Assembly: GCA_017447865.1 (NCBI GenBank)
Contig: JAFSMO010000060.1
Span: forward strand, 1-37,821
Source of the DNA: Thermoguttaceae bacterium
GTDB lineage: Bacteria; Planctomycetota; Planctomycetia; Pirellulales; Thermoguttaceae
Length of the DNA: 37,821 bases
Reading direction: 5' to 3'
Position numbers and translations under genes: made by a program. Shown in pieces: positions 1 through 7,772 of the stretch (its first letter is position 1; each line of letters begins with the position of its first letter). The notes beneath the pieces are model-generated. The model worked only from the letters and a program-made list of their open reading frames with translations. It was not told where the DNA came from and did not search any database.

Positions 1-50
1 AACCCCCCAGTCTCGCTTCGCGAGCCAGCCCCCCTTTCCGGGGGGCCTTT
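1..50 (-). repeat. Family B palindromic repeat, partial (one arm)
   Basis: This is one arm of the element seen complete at 18742-18855; the other arm lies outside the window. It holds two hairpins. CTCGC-TTC-GCGAG reads CTCGC-GAA-GCGAG on the minus strand. GCCCCCC/GGGGGGC follows. The same GCTCGCGAAGCGAG core occurs near 18770. It is non-coding and lies just before the family A element. Confidence 0.7.
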
Positions 51-62
51 AAAAAACGCAAG

Positions 63-188
63 AAGCCTCCCCTAAAAGGGGAGGGGGCCCGCCGAAGGCG
101 GTGGAGGGGTTTCGGAAGCGGGACGGATTTTCACCAGTTTCGGAACCCCTCCGGCCCTTCGGGCCACCTCCCCTTTCAGGGGAGGCTT
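63..188. repeat. Family A palindromic repeat, full copy (126 bp)
   Basis: Two inverted arms, AAGCCTCCCC... and ...GGGGAGGCTT, surround a core around GGACGGATTTTCACC that is shared with the copy at 20311-20435. Each arm carries two hairpins: CCTCCCCT/AGGGGAGG, and a variable one (CCGCC-GAA-GGCGG on the left, GGCCC-TTC-GGGCC on the right). The element ends 24 bp before the start codon of the hydrolase gene at 213, so it would lie in its mRNA leader if transcription starts upstream. Confidence 0.85.
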
Positions 189-212
189 TAAATCTCATTC
201 AAAGGATTTTTT

Positions 213-1829
213 ATGAAAAACCTCACTTTTATTTTCGCACTCCTTTTCCTCTCCTTCCTCACCATCTGCAAGGCGGAGGAGAAGGCCGTGCTCGATCCCG
301 ACGCGTTTCGGCACTACGTCGAGCAGTTCAACGCGGACGATGAAGAGACCGTCCGGCAGGCTTTCCCCAATGAAAAGGCCTGGGAGTTCATGCGGGAGAA
401 TATTCCGCTGTTCGACTACCCGGACGAAGAGATCCAGCGCACGTGGTATTTTCGCTGGTGGACGTTCCGCAAGGCCCTCAAAATGACCGCCAACGACGGC
501 TGGGTCGTGACGGAATTTCTCCCCAAGGTCCCGTGGTCGGGCAAAGAAAACGCCATTTCCTGCCCGGCGGGGCACCATTTCCGCGAGGGGCGCTGGCTCC
601 CGAACCGCCAGATCCTCGACGATTACGCCCGATTCTGGCTTTACGGCGGCGGAGCGATCCGGTCGTACTCGTTCTGGATCGCCGATTCCGTCTGGCAGTA
701 CGCCCTGGTGACCGGCGACTCGCGGCTGGCCATGAGTCTGCTCGACGCCTTGGTCCTGAATTACGAGGCGTGGGAAAAATCGAATCGGGACCCGAACGGT
801 CTGTTCTGGCAGATCGACGGCCGGGATGGGATGGAAGTCTCCATCGGAGGCCACGGCTACCGCGCGACGATCAACACGTACATGTACATGGAAACGCTCG
901 CGATCTCACGAATTGCCGCGCTTGCCGGCCGGGCGGAACTCGCCAGAGAGTACGCCGAAAAAGCGGCCGTGATCCAAAAACTTCTGAATTCCCGGCTTTG
1001 GGACCCGGAGGCCCGGTTCTACAAAGTGGCGCCGAGGGTCGAAACGGCCGACGCGCCGCTCGTGCTGCGTGATGTGCGCGAGGAGCACGGTTTCACGCCG
1101 TGGTACGCCGACGAAGGAAACCTCCCGCCTGCGGAATATGCCGTGGCGTGGGATCAGCTCATGGATCCTAAGGGTTTTTACGCGCCGTTCGGCCCGACGA
1201 CCGCCGAGCAGCGCCACCCGGAGTTTGTGATCTCGTACGAAGGCCACGAGTGCCAGTGGAACGGGCCGAGCTGGCCGTACTCGACGGCGATTACGCTCAC
1301 CGCGCTGGCGAATCTGGTGAATCGGGAGGCTCAGGCCGATGACCAGGCGCAGGCCGCGAAGCATCGGAAGGCGTTCGTCGAGACGCTCCAGATCTACGCG
1401 CACAGCCACCAGCGGAAACGCGAGGACGGCAAAGTCGTGCCGTGGATCGACGAAAACCTGAACCCGTTCACGGGGGACTGGATCGCCCGCACGCGGCTGA
1501 AAGACTGGGGCTGGAAGCCTGAAAAAGGCGGCTACGAGCGCGGGAAAGACTACAATCACTCGACGTTCTGCGACCTGGTGGTGAACGGCCTGATCGGCCT
1601 GCGTCCGAGCCTGGAGAACGGCCTGACGCTCTTCCCGCTCGTGGATCGCGGTGTGCCGTACTTCTGCCTCGACCGCGTACCGTACCACGGGAAGACCCTC
1701 ACGATTTTGTGGGACTCCGACGGTAAACAGTACAATCGCGGCGTGGGCCTGCGGGTTCTGGCCGATGGCGAGGAAATCTACACGAGCGAGAAACTGCCCG
1801 AGAAACCGGTTTGGGTTCCGCTGAATTGA
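213..1829 (+). CDS. Secreted MGH1-like glycoside hydrolase (GH-G clan, GH63/GH37-like)
   Basis: Predicted exported carbohydrate hydrolase of 538 residues with a Sec signal peptide (residues 1-21, ending near CKA). The rest is an (alpha/alpha)6-barrel-type sequence. Residues 197-213 (GLFWQIDGRDGMEVSIGG) and 343-357 (EGHECQWNGPSWPYS) match the two conserved blocks that carry the catalytic acidic residues in the GH63/mannosylglycerate-hydrolase-like group. The exact substrate cannot be read from the sequence; an alpha-linked or unsaturated oligosaccharide is possible. The start ATG has AAAGGA 7 bases upstream. The gene follows a family A repeat and its stop is 2 bp from a family C repeat, so it is probably monocistronic. 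Family assignment is fairly secure, specificity is not. Confidence 0.75.
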   Translation: MKNLTFIFALLFLSFLTICKAEEKAVLDPDAFRHYVEQFNADDEETVRQAFPNEKAWEFMRENIPLFDYPDEEIQRTWYFRWWTFRKALKMTANDGWVVTEFLPKVPWSGKENAISCPAGHHFREGRWLPNRQILDDYARFWLYGGGAIRSYSFWIADSVWQYALVTGDSRLAMSLLDALVLNYEAWEKSNRDPNGLFWQIDGRDGMEVSIGGHGYRATINTYMYMETLAISRIAALAGRAELAREYAEKAAVIQKLLNSRLWDPEARFYKVAPRVETADAPLVLRDVREEHGFTPWYADEGNLPPAEYAVAWDQLMDPKGFYAPFGPTTAEQRHPEFVISYEGHECQWNGPSWPYSTAITLTALANLVNREAQADDQAQAAKHRKAFVETLQIYAHSHQRKREDGKVVPWIDENLNPFTGDWIARTRLKDWGWKPEKGGYERGKDYNHSTFCDLVVNGLIGLRPSLENGLTLFPLVDRGVPYFCLDRVPYHGKTLTILWDSDGKQYNRGVGLRVLADGEEIYTSEKLPEKPVWVPLN

Positions 1830-1831
1830 TT

Positions 1832-2347
1832 CGGAGGGCCGGCGTCCTCGCCGGTCAAGTTCGGCGCAAGCCGAACGCGAATAAAAATCTCACCGCTAAA
1901 CACCAAGCCCGCAAGAAATCGTGGCCCGAAAAAGGCCCCGCGGATAAAGCGGATCAGGCGGATCGAGGCGGATGGTTTTAAAAAAGCAAACCAGTTCCCA
2001 AAGTGAGAGTCTCATCCACTTCAACCCCTGGTTTAAACACGGATTTCCACGGATTAAATGGATTCCCACGGATTATTTTGTAGTTTCAAAGGGGAAAACG
2101 GAATCCTTCTAATCTTTTTAATCCGTGAAAATCCGTGTTTAAATTAAAGTATGAAGCGGAGAGAGCTTGGCGTTTAAAGTGGATTGATTTTGGAATTTTT
2201 TAAATCCAATCCGTTTAAATCCGCCCAATCCGCTTTATCCGCGGGGCCTTTTGGGGGTTAATTCTTCACCGGTTTTGGTGCTTTAGGAATGGATCAAGGA
2301 GCGTTCGGCTCACGCCGAACTTGACCGGCGAGGACGCCGGCCCTCCG
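1832..2347. repeat. Family C long palindromic element with terminal inverted repeats (516 bp)
   Basis: The ends, CGGAGGGCCGGCGTCCTCGC... and its reverse complement at 2301-2347, form terminal inverted repeats of about 46 bp. Each terminal repeat contains two hairpins: CCGGCG-TCCT-CGCCGG and GTTCGGC-GNNA-GCCGAAC. Further inward are nested inverted repeats: ggccccgcggat... at about 1935-1975 against 2216-2252, and acggatttccacggatt at about 2037-2072 against 2119-2145. The whole sequence could fold into one long interrupted hairpin. It has no convincing ORF. It fills the space between two convergent genes, 2 bp after one stop and 6 bp before the other. Confidence 0.85.
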
Positions 2348-2353
2348 GATCTT

Positions 2354-2821
2354 TTAAACCGGAATCCTCTTTTCCTGCCCGGTGCAGGTTTTGGTCTCGC
2401 ACGAGGTTTGCGTCGTGCTCTTTTCGCTTCCGCAGTAGCGCATCCCATGCACGTTGCAGTGGAGGCGCACGCCCGGCCGCTCGCCGTTCTCGCAGCACTC
2501 GCCGATCATGAATTCCGCCACCGGCTCGTCACCGGGATCGAAGTGTTTCCGGAACGTGTGGTTTCCGATCCAGCACTCGATCCACTGGATCAGATGCCCG
2601 GGAGTCATGGGGTGGTGCATGTTTTTGCCGACGGTCAAACGAATGCCGCCGGGGATCTTCTCCATTTGGATCTCGTGCGCCTCATCGCAGGCGGAGCGGC
2701 ACGACTCCTCCATGATCATCATCGGCTCGCCGCAGCAGACGAGATCGCCGCCGCCGTCCTCGAAAAGTTCCACCTGGTTTCCGCAAATTCCGCAGACGAA
2801 GAATTTTTTGGGTTCAGTCAT
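2354..2821 (-). CDS. Superoxide reductase (desulfoferrodoxin)
   Basis: Reduces superoxide to hydrogen peroxide in the cytoplasm of anaerobes without making oxygen. The 155-residue protein has the two-domain layout. The N-terminal desulforedoxin-like centre has Cys10, Cys13, Cys29 and Cys30. The SOR domain that follows has iron ligands His49, His70 (HPM), His76, Cys122 and His125 (CNVHG). Glu47 of the usual E-K-H motif is present but Lys48, which attracts superoxide in characterised enzymes, is Ala (DEAHE). After the usual end near residue 130 there is an extra Thr/Cys-rich tail of about 25 residues with two more cysteines. A GGAG lies 8 bases before the ATG. Both sides are family C repeats, so it appears to be an isolated unit. 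No obvious rubredoxin partner is in the window. Confidence 0.9.
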   Translation of the reverse strand: MTEPKKFFVCGICGNQVELFEDGGGDLVCCGEPMMIMEESCRSACDEAHEIQMEKIPGGIRLTVGKNMHHPMTPGHLIQWIECWIGNHTFRKHFDPGDEPVAEFMIGECCENGERPGVRLHCNVHGMRYCGSEKSTTQTSCETKTCTGQEKRIPV

Positions 2822-2883
2822 TTGATTTCTCCATGAAAAGGTAAAACATTAAAAACGTCCGGTAAAACCGAACACGAAAAATA

Positions 2884-3077
2884 CGGAGGGCCGGCGTCCT
2901 CGCCGGTCAAGTTCGGCGTGAGCCGAACGCGAATAAAAATCTTACCGCTAAACACCAAGCCGGCAAGAAATCGGGGCCTTATTCGGGTGAACTCTTTACC
3001 GGATTTGGTGCTTTAGGAGTAGATTAAGGAGCGTTCGGCTGGCGCCGAACTTGACCGGCGAGGACGCCGGCCCTCCG
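2884..3077. repeat. Family C palindromic element, short copy (194 bp)
   Basis: Has the same terminal inverted repeats as the copy at 1832-2347 but a shorter middle, keeping the segment aataaaaatcttaccgctaa and its partial complement near 3000. The left arm has GTTCGGC-GTGA-GCCGAAC; the right arm reads GCCA in the same loop. It ends 3 bp from the ldhA-like stop codon and begins 62 bp upstream of the superoxide reductase start. Confidence 0.85.
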
Positions 3078-3080
3078 AAT

Positions 3081-4142
3081 CTAAAACGCGCGAACGTAAT
3101 TCCTGACCGGCAGGGCCTTGACCCCGTGAATTCCCACGGCGTGCGGCATTTCCTGCTTCGTGACAAAATCGTGCACGTTTTTCAGCGTCGTTTCCGCGAC
3201 GTGCCGGAGCGTTTCCTGCGTGAAAAACGCCTGATGCGACGAGACGATCACGTTCGGGAACGCCATGAGACGCGCGAGCAGATCCTCCTCCATAGCCCGG
3301 TCGGCCGGGTCCTCAAAGAAGTAATTCGACTCCTCCTCGTACACATCGATCCCGACGCTGCCGACCTTCCCGCTTTCCAGCGCGCCGATCAGGTCCCCGG
3401 TCCGGATCAGCCGCCCCCGGCTCGTGTTGAGGAGGATCACCCCGTCCTTCATCTTTTCAAGCGTCTCGGCCCGGATCAGCCCCACGTTTTCCCGAAGCAG
3501 CGGGCAGTGCAGCGAGATCACGTCGCTTTCCGTCAGCAGCCACTCCAGCGGCACGTAGTCCATCCCGAGCTCCTGCGCCGCCTTCTTGTTCGGGAACGGG
3601 TCGTACGCGAGGATCCTCACGCCGAACCCCTGCAGCAGCCGCGCGAACTGGAGGCCGATCTTCCCGGTCCCGACGATCCCGACGGTCTTGCCGTGCAGGT
3701 CGAACCCGATCAGGCCGCTGATGGAGAAAATGTTCTCGCGGACCCGGTTGAAGGCGCGGTGAATGTGGCGGTTCAGCGTCAGCAGAAGCCCCAGCGTGTA
3801 CTCGGCGACGGCAAAGGGGGAGTAAGCCGGGACACGCACGACGGGGAGATTCAGCTCGTCAGCCGTTTCCACCGCCACGTTGCTGAACCCGGCGCAGCGC
3901 ATCGCCACCAGCCGGACTTTCAGACGGGCGAGCTGCTGGATCGTGCTCGCGTTCAAGTCGTCGTTGATGAAGGCGCAGACCACGTCCGCCCCTTCCGCCA
4001 TGCGTGCCGAGCCGGGGGCCAGGCGGGTTTCGTAGTAAATCAGGTCAAAGCCGAACTGCTCCGAGCGGTTGGCCTCGTCGAAAAAGCGGCGGTCGTGGGG
4101 TTTTGTGTCGAAAAATGCGATCCGAATATTCCGTTTGCTCAT
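3081..4142 (-). CDS. ldhA: D-lactate dehydrogenase (2-hydroxyacid dehydrogenase family)
   Basis: Reduces pyruvate to D-lactate with NADH, regenerating NAD+ in fermentation. It is cytosolic and 353 residues long, slightly above the usual 330. The Rossmann fold is marked by GIVGTGKIG (155-163), with Asp181 at the end of the next strand favouring NAD. The catalytic triad is Arg242 (SRG), Glu271 in DVYEEE and His303 (SSHQAF); the DVYEEES and YxxxDP stretch is typical of LdhA rather than phosphoglycerate dehydrogenase. The ATG has an excellent GGAGGTG 6 bases upstream. Transcription is divergent from the DUF1559 gene. It could be another D-isomer-specific dehydrogenase, but the overall match to fermentative D-LDH is strong. 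Confidence 0.85.
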   Translation of the reverse strand: MSKRNIRIAFFDTKPHDRRFFDEANRSEQFGFDLIYYETRLAPGSARMAEGADVVCAFINDDLNASTIQQLARLKVRLVAMRCAGFSNVAVETADELNLPVVRVPAYSPFAVAEYTLGLLLTLNRHIHRAFNRVRENIFSISGLIGFDLHGKTVGIVGTGKIGLQFARLLQGFGVRILAYDPFPNKKAAQELGMDYVPLEWLLTESDVISLHCPLLRENVGLIRAETLEKMKDGVILLNTSRGRLIRTGDLIGALESGKVGSVGIDVYEEESNYFFEDPADRAMEEDLLARLMAFPNVIVSSHQAFFTQETLRHVAETTLKNVHDFVTKQEMPHAVGIHGVKALPVRNYVRAF

Positions 4143-4249
4143 GGTTTCACCTCCGTTTGATTATAGGGAGGAGGGGAAATCCGGAGGCGGAATTTCCGGG
4201 TTTCTTCCAAGAAAATCCGAATTTTTTTGTTTTTTTTGCGAAATTTCCT

Positions 4250-4282
4250 TTTACATATCCGTCCGTGGCGTATAATTATAAT
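4250..4282 (+). promoter_or_regulatory. Putative sigma70-like promoter for the DUF1559 gene
   Basis: TTTACA at 4250-4255 is followed after 15 bases by TATAAT at 4271-4276. A second TATAAT lies at 4277-4282, so the -10 is duplicated. This leaves a leader of about 145 bases before the start at 4430. Confidence 0.5.
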
Positions 4283-4291
4283 GAAAGGAAT

Positions 4292-4307
4292 CAATATTAT
4301 AATATTG
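4292..4307. promoter_or_regulatory. Perfect 16-bp palindrome in the leader (possible operator)
   Basis: CAATATTATAATATTG is its own reverse complement. It sits about 10 bases after the duplicated -10 box, where a repressor could block transcription. The tract is AT-rich, so chance is possible. Confidence 0.3.
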
Positions 4308-4429
4308 TTCCCCAAGAGGTTTTGTACGCCTTACAAACCTTTTCAGGCGTTTTTTCTGGTTTTGAAGTTCCTTTCAGAACCAGCGATAAACGCACATACC
4401 GGCTTCGGTTTCCTTCGGAGAAACAAGAG

Positions 4430-5485
4430 ATGCGCAAAATGAAAAAAGGCTTCACACTCGTAGAACTCCTCGTCGTCATTGCGATCATCGGAATGTTGGT
4501 CGGCCTGCTACTGCCCGCGATCCAAATGGCTCGTGGCTCGGCGCGGCGGATGCAATGCTCCAATAAAATGAAACAGCTTGGTCTGGCCTGCCTCAACTTT
4601 GAGTCGGCGAAGAAAGAGCTTCCTCCGGCGGTGGACGGGACCGACTATTCCACCGGGACCCCCGACCGCAGCGGGAACGGCAGACGCAGCGGCTGCGCCA
4701 GTTATGGCCTTTGCAGCTATTTGCTCCCCTACATCGAACAAAAGGGGATCTACGAGCAGATCGATTTTGACGTTCACGCTTGGCAGTACCAGCAAGGAAG
4801 CAAAAAGAACACTGACCTGGGCAAACTGTTCATGAAAACGATTATCGACGCGTACATCTGCCCGGACTATTCCCAGCTCAAGTATTGCGATGTTTCCGGG
4901 AACTTTTACGGCTCGGTCTCGTGCTATGCCGGCTGCGCAGGGACGAAATGGAGCTCAAGCGACAACAGCGGGAAAGATCCCAAAGATAATAATACGTACA
5001 AAACCACGACGGACCTGGAACCGGCCGAGAGTGAAAGCACCATCGCCCGCAACGGAATGTTCATGTGGGGCGAGTCCGTGAAGATCCAAACCGTGAAGGA
5101 CGGTATGTCCAACACGTTCATGCTCCTCGAAACGACTCCTCAGAGCGCGATCAACCTGAAGAATTACCGCTGGAACGCCACGGGCGGCTCCAACGGCACG
5201 TGCCTGACGCGGAACTGGTTCCTTGGCTCGAACAATTACGGCAAGGCCCTCTACGACGCCCGCCAGCTCGTCGTTCGTCTGAATGGGATTCCCGACAATC
5301 CGTCCAGCGCGCCCTTCAATAATCAGATGGTTGGCAGTGAGCACACCGGCGGCGGTCACTTCACGATGGGGGACGGCGGCGTCCGCTTCATTGATGAAGA
5401 AATCAACTTTTATATTTACCGTATCCTTGCTACCCGAAACGGCGAAGAAGCGGTCTTTAATACGGACTTTGGCGCGGGCGATTGA
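4430..5485 (+). CDS. DUF1559 pseudopilin (type II secretion G-like), planctomycete family
   Basis: Secreted or membrane-anchored protein of 351 residues. The N-terminus MRKMKKGFTLVELLVVIAII is a classic prepilin leader cut by a PilD-type peptidase after Gly7, leaving F+1 and Glu at +5 before a single hydrophobic helix. The C-terminal region contains HTGGGHFTMGDGGVRFI, the signature motif of the family. Such proteins are massively expanded in Planctomycetota; their function is unknown. The start was chosen because GGAG lies 9 bases before ATG 4430; a second in-frame ATG at 4439 would give MKKGF. The lipoprotein gene follows after 19 bp, and a terminator follows that, so the two form an operon. 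Confidence 0.92.
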   Translation: MRKMKKGFTLVELLVVIAIIGMLVGLLLPAIQMARGSARRMQCSNKMKQLGLACLNFESAKKELPPAVDGTDYSTGTPDRSGNGRRSGCASYGLCSYLLPYIEQKGIYEQIDFDVHAWQYQQGSKKNTDLGKLFMKTIIDAYICPDYSQLKYCDVSGNFYGSVSCYAGCAGTKWSSSDNSGKDPKDNNTYKTTTDLEPAESESTIARNGMFMWGESVKIQTVKDGMSNTFMLLETTPQSAINLKNYRWNATGGSNGTCLTRNWFLGSNNYGKALYDARQLVVRLNGIPDNPSSAPFNNQMVGSEHTGGGHFTMGDGGVRFIDEEINFYIYRILATRNGEEAVFNTDFGAGD

Positions 5486-5504
5486 GCCCTCATTGGATAA
5501 TAAT

Positions 5505-6083
5505 ATGAACAAACTCCCTTACATCCTGCTCCTTGTTTCCCTCCTGGTCATTGGCTGCGGCCGTGCAAAGCCGAAGGCACCGACTTTGGATCCCTCCGGG
5601 ATGGCCGCCAAGGCGATCGAACTGTACGACTCCAACGGGAACGGCAAAATCGACGGTGACGAGCTCTCGAAAACGCCCGCCCTCAAATTCGCCCTGAAAG
5701 AGATCGACAAGGACAAAGACAAAGCGCTCTCCGCTGACGAGATCCAGAAGCGCCTGGAAGCGTGGCAGGCCTCGGGCATTACGCTGACGGCCCCGCTGTT
5801 CCAGTGCAAGATCGGCGGCAAAACGGTGAAAGAAGGCACGATGACGCTCACCCCCGAGCCGTTCCTGGGCGAGAATTTCCAGGTCGCCGAGGGGACGTTC
5901 GTGAACGGAGCCTGCCAGCCGGGCGCGCCGAATGAGGGCAATTACCAGGCGATTCCGGTCGGGTTCTACACGGTCGAAGTCACGTCCCCCACCGGCACGA
6001 TCCCTGCGGGGAAGTGCGGCGTGGAGGTTTTTGACGAATCCCATTACTTCCAGAAGCACGGAAAGTACATCATTACCGAATGA
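5505..6083 (+). CDS. EF-hand lipoprotein downstream of DUF1559
   Basis: Predicted lipoprotein of 192 residues. The signal peptide ends in LLVIGC, with Cys18 as the lipidation site. Two calcium-binding EF-hand loops follow: DSNGNGKIDGDEL (about 42-54) and DKDKDKALSADEI (about 65-77). The C-terminal 100 residues look like a small beta-sandwich with no family I can name; similar small domains commonly follow DUF1559 genes in planctomycetes. The ATG was chosen because it places the signal peptide at the N-terminus; longer in-frame extensions overlap the upstream gene. It is co-oriented with the pseudopilin and closes the operon before the terminator at 6112. Its role in envelope calcium binding is inference. 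Confidence 0.8.
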   Translation: MNKLPYILLLVSLLVIGCGRAKPKAPTLDPSGMAAKAIELYDSNGNGKIDGDELSKTPALKFALKEIDKDKDKALSADEIQKRLEAWQASGITLTAPLFQCKIGGKTVKEGTMTLTPEPFLGENFQVAEGTFVNGACQPGAPNEGNYQAIPVGFYTVEVTSPTGTIPAGKCGVEVFDESHYFQKHGKYIITE

Positions 6084-6111
6084 TTTTGGAGCTCTGAGTA
6101 TTCACTTAGGG

Positions 6112-6142
6112 GGACGACGTTTCCAATGTCGTCCTTTTTTTT
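6112..6142 (+). terminator. Rho-independent terminator
   Basis: A perfect 7-bp stem, GGACGAC / GTCGTCC, with a 9-base loop is followed by eight T residues. It lies 28 bp after the lipoprotein stop. Confidence 0.85.
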
Positions 6143-6143
6143 A

Positions 6144-6588
6144 TTTATTCGATACAATCCTCATAAATTCCCTCCATGAAAGCCATTTGGGGACCTTGCG
6201 CACCGCTTGAGTTTTTTTTCAGTTCCCGTCCAACCCGCACAAGTGGCCCAAATATTCCAGAAACCGATATTTTTTTATATTTTCTTAATATTTGGGAAGG
6301 TTTTCTTGCGTAATCTGCACGAACTACCGATAAACTCAATACCTTCAAGGAAACATCAGCAATCACCCGGAAGGGGATTTTTGTTTTTTTTGGAGAAAAT
6401 CTGGATTTTTATCGAAAAGTCCCTAACGTCAGGGATATTTTGTGCCGATTTTATTAATACGCTGATAAGCGAGAATTTCAGCGGAATTGATAAAACGGCT
6501 TGAAGGTGTTTCTTGCATCGTTTCTGGCCTGAGTCTTTTCCGAACCCGCGGCTTTGTGTACCCTCCTACCGGAGGAGGGAGACTGTAT
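6144..6588. other. AT-rich structured spacer upstream of the sigma factor gene
   Basis: About 740 bp (6144-6886) separate the terminator from the sigma factor start and hold no clear gene. Seen here: a perfect 10-bp inverted repeat CCCAAATATT (6247-6256) / AATATTTGGG (6287-6296) around an AT-rich loop, and a hairpin CCCTCCT (6561-6567) / AGGAGGG (6573-6579). The right arm of that hairpin looks like a ribosome binding site. Confidence 0.4.
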
Positions 6589-6705
6589 ATGCCGTACCAA
6601 TCAATCGAGCCTTTTTCCCAAAACATGGATGTTGGACGGAAACTGGCCCAAAACCTTACCGCGAATATACGATGGAACTCCATTAGTGGGACGTTTCTGC
6701 AGTGA
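6589..6705 (+). CDS. Possible 38-residue small ORF with a hairpin-masked ribosome site
   Basis: Starts MPYQSIEPFSQNMDV and ends SISGTFLQ. AGGGAG lies 7-8 bases before the ATG and is part of the hairpin at 6561-6579, so translation could be controlled by folding. No family recognised, and no signal peptide or membrane segment. The only support is the good ribosome site; it could be a chance ORF. Confidence 0.2.
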   Translation: MPYQSIEPFSQNMDVGRKLAQNLTANIRWNSISGTFLQ

Positions 6706-6772
6706 GCCGTACTATAACAGCAGTACGTGACGCCATGTGGAAATGGATGCCAGGACGGAAACATCTTTCCCG

Positions 6773-6778
6773 TATAAT
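6773..6778 (+). promoter_or_regulatory. Possible -10 element upstream of the sigma factor gene
   Basis: A perfect TATAAT about 110 bases before the sigma factor start, without a convincing -35 box. If used, it gives a leader containing the 10-codon ORF at 6867. Confidence 0.3.
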
Positions 6779-6866
6779 CCTCCCTATATGCAAAAACGAG
6801 GCCTACGGTCTGGACTGCCGGGAGAATTGGAGTTCAACACATCTTCTTTCGTGGAAGGGGTGAAAT

Positions 6867-6899
6867 ATGAAAACATGGAGGAATCAATGGTTGCAATGA
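6867..6899 (+). CDS. Possible 10-codon leader ORF (MKTWRNQWLQ)
   Basis: AAGGGGTG is placed 5-6 bases before ATG 6867. The ORF runs ten codons, includes two Trp codons, and stops with TGA that overlaps an in-frame sigma factor ATG (ATGA at 6896-6899). This layout could couple or attenuate translation of the sigma factor. It may equally be chance. Confidence 0.25.
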   Translation: MKTWRNQWLQ

Positions 6900-7672
6900 A
6901 TTCCAATTCGGAAGCTGTCGCGCAGTGGTGGGAAGATTATAAAGCGAATCCGTCAGATCAGCAAACGAGAAACTTGCTCGTTGAGCACTATCTTCCTCTT
7001 GTGCGATACCATGCCCAGCATGTATGGCAGCGACTTCCAGATGGTGTCGAGTTGGACGATCTCATTTCTGCCGGCGTCTTTGGTCTCATGGATGCGATCG
7101 ATGCATTTGACCTGACGCGCGATGTGAAGTTCGAAACCTACTGTGCCCCGCGTATTCGCGGCGCCATGCTGGATGAACTCCGAAATATGGACTGGGTTCC
7201 GCGTCTGGTCCGCACGAAGGCAAAGAGGATCAACGAAGCGACCAAAGAACTGGACGACAAACTGGGACGCAAACCGACCGACGAAGAACTGGCCGAGTAT
7301 CTTGGGGTCTCAGCCGACGAATTTGAAAAAATGTCCAAAGAGGCCAACACCGCGAGTGTGGTCAGTCTGAACAAAAAATGGTGTGAAACCGATGGTTCCA
7401 AAGAGGTCAGCGAGCTGGATGTACTGGAGGACCAGCGCGGCGAAGACCCGACGAGCCGGATCCAGAAAAACGACGCTATGCGCCTCGTGACAAAAGGCCT
7501 GAAACGCAACGAACGGCTTATTCTTCTGCTTTACTACTACCAGGACATGACGATGAAAGAGATCGGCCAAACGCTCGATTTGAGCGAAAGCCGCGTCAGC
7601 CAGATCCACAGCAGCATCGTCCAGCGCCTTCAGGGCACTCTGAGCGACCGAAAACTGGAATTCACCACCTGA
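6887..7672 (+). CDS. Sigma-28 / FliA-WhiG family RNA polymerase sigma factor
   Basis: Directs RNA polymerase to an alternative promoter class. Of 261 residues, region 2 covers LLVEHYLPLVRYHAQHVWQR to about AIDAFD. Region 3 includes RRINEA-like and KPTDEELAEYLGVS segments. Region 4 ends with a helix-turn-helix, MTMKEIGQTLDLSESRVSQI. This order and length match FliA/WhiG sigma factors. GGAGGA lies 5 bases before ATG 6887; alternative starts are 6875 and 6896, and the frame stays open to 6737. No flagellar genes or anti-sigma factor are in the window, so its regulon is unknown; a WhiG-like developmental or surface role is possible. It is followed by a terminator. Confidence 0.88.
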   Translation: MVAMNSNSEAVAQWWEDYKANPSDQQTRNLLVEHYLPLVRYHAQHVWQRLPDGVELDDLISAGVFGLMDAIDAFDLTRDVKFETYCAPRIRGAMLDELRNMDWVPRLVRTKAKRINEATKELDDKLGRKPTDEELAEYLGVSADEFEKMSKEANTASVVSLNKKWCETDGSKEVSELDVLEDQRGEDPTSRIQKNDAMRLVTKGLKRNERLILLLYYYQDMTMKEIGQTLDLSESRVSQIHSSIVQRLQGTLSDRKLEFTT

Positions 7673-7714
7673 AAAAACCGAACAGATCCATAAAAAAAAG
7701 TAGGGGAACCAACT

Positions 7715-7757
7715 CCGGGGAGGAACGATCAAGAAAGTTCTTCCCCGGATGTTTTTT
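7715..7757 (+). terminator. Rho-independent terminator after the sigma factor gene
   Basis: The 12-bp stem CCGGGGAGGAAC / GTTCTTCCCCGG (one G-U pair) with a 10-base loop is followed by ATGTTTTTT. It separates the sigma gene from the convergent small-protein pair. Confidence 0.85.
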
Positions 7758-7772
7758 AAATGGCTCGAGACT

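Noticed and set aside
2321..2836. Plus-strand frame across the superoxide reductase gene
   Set aside because: It begins in repeat DNA and is antisense to a protein with all metal ligands.
4158..4165. TATAAT on the minus strand as ldhA promoter
   Set aside because: The transcription start it implies would fall inside the Shine-Dalgarno sequence, leaving no usable leader.
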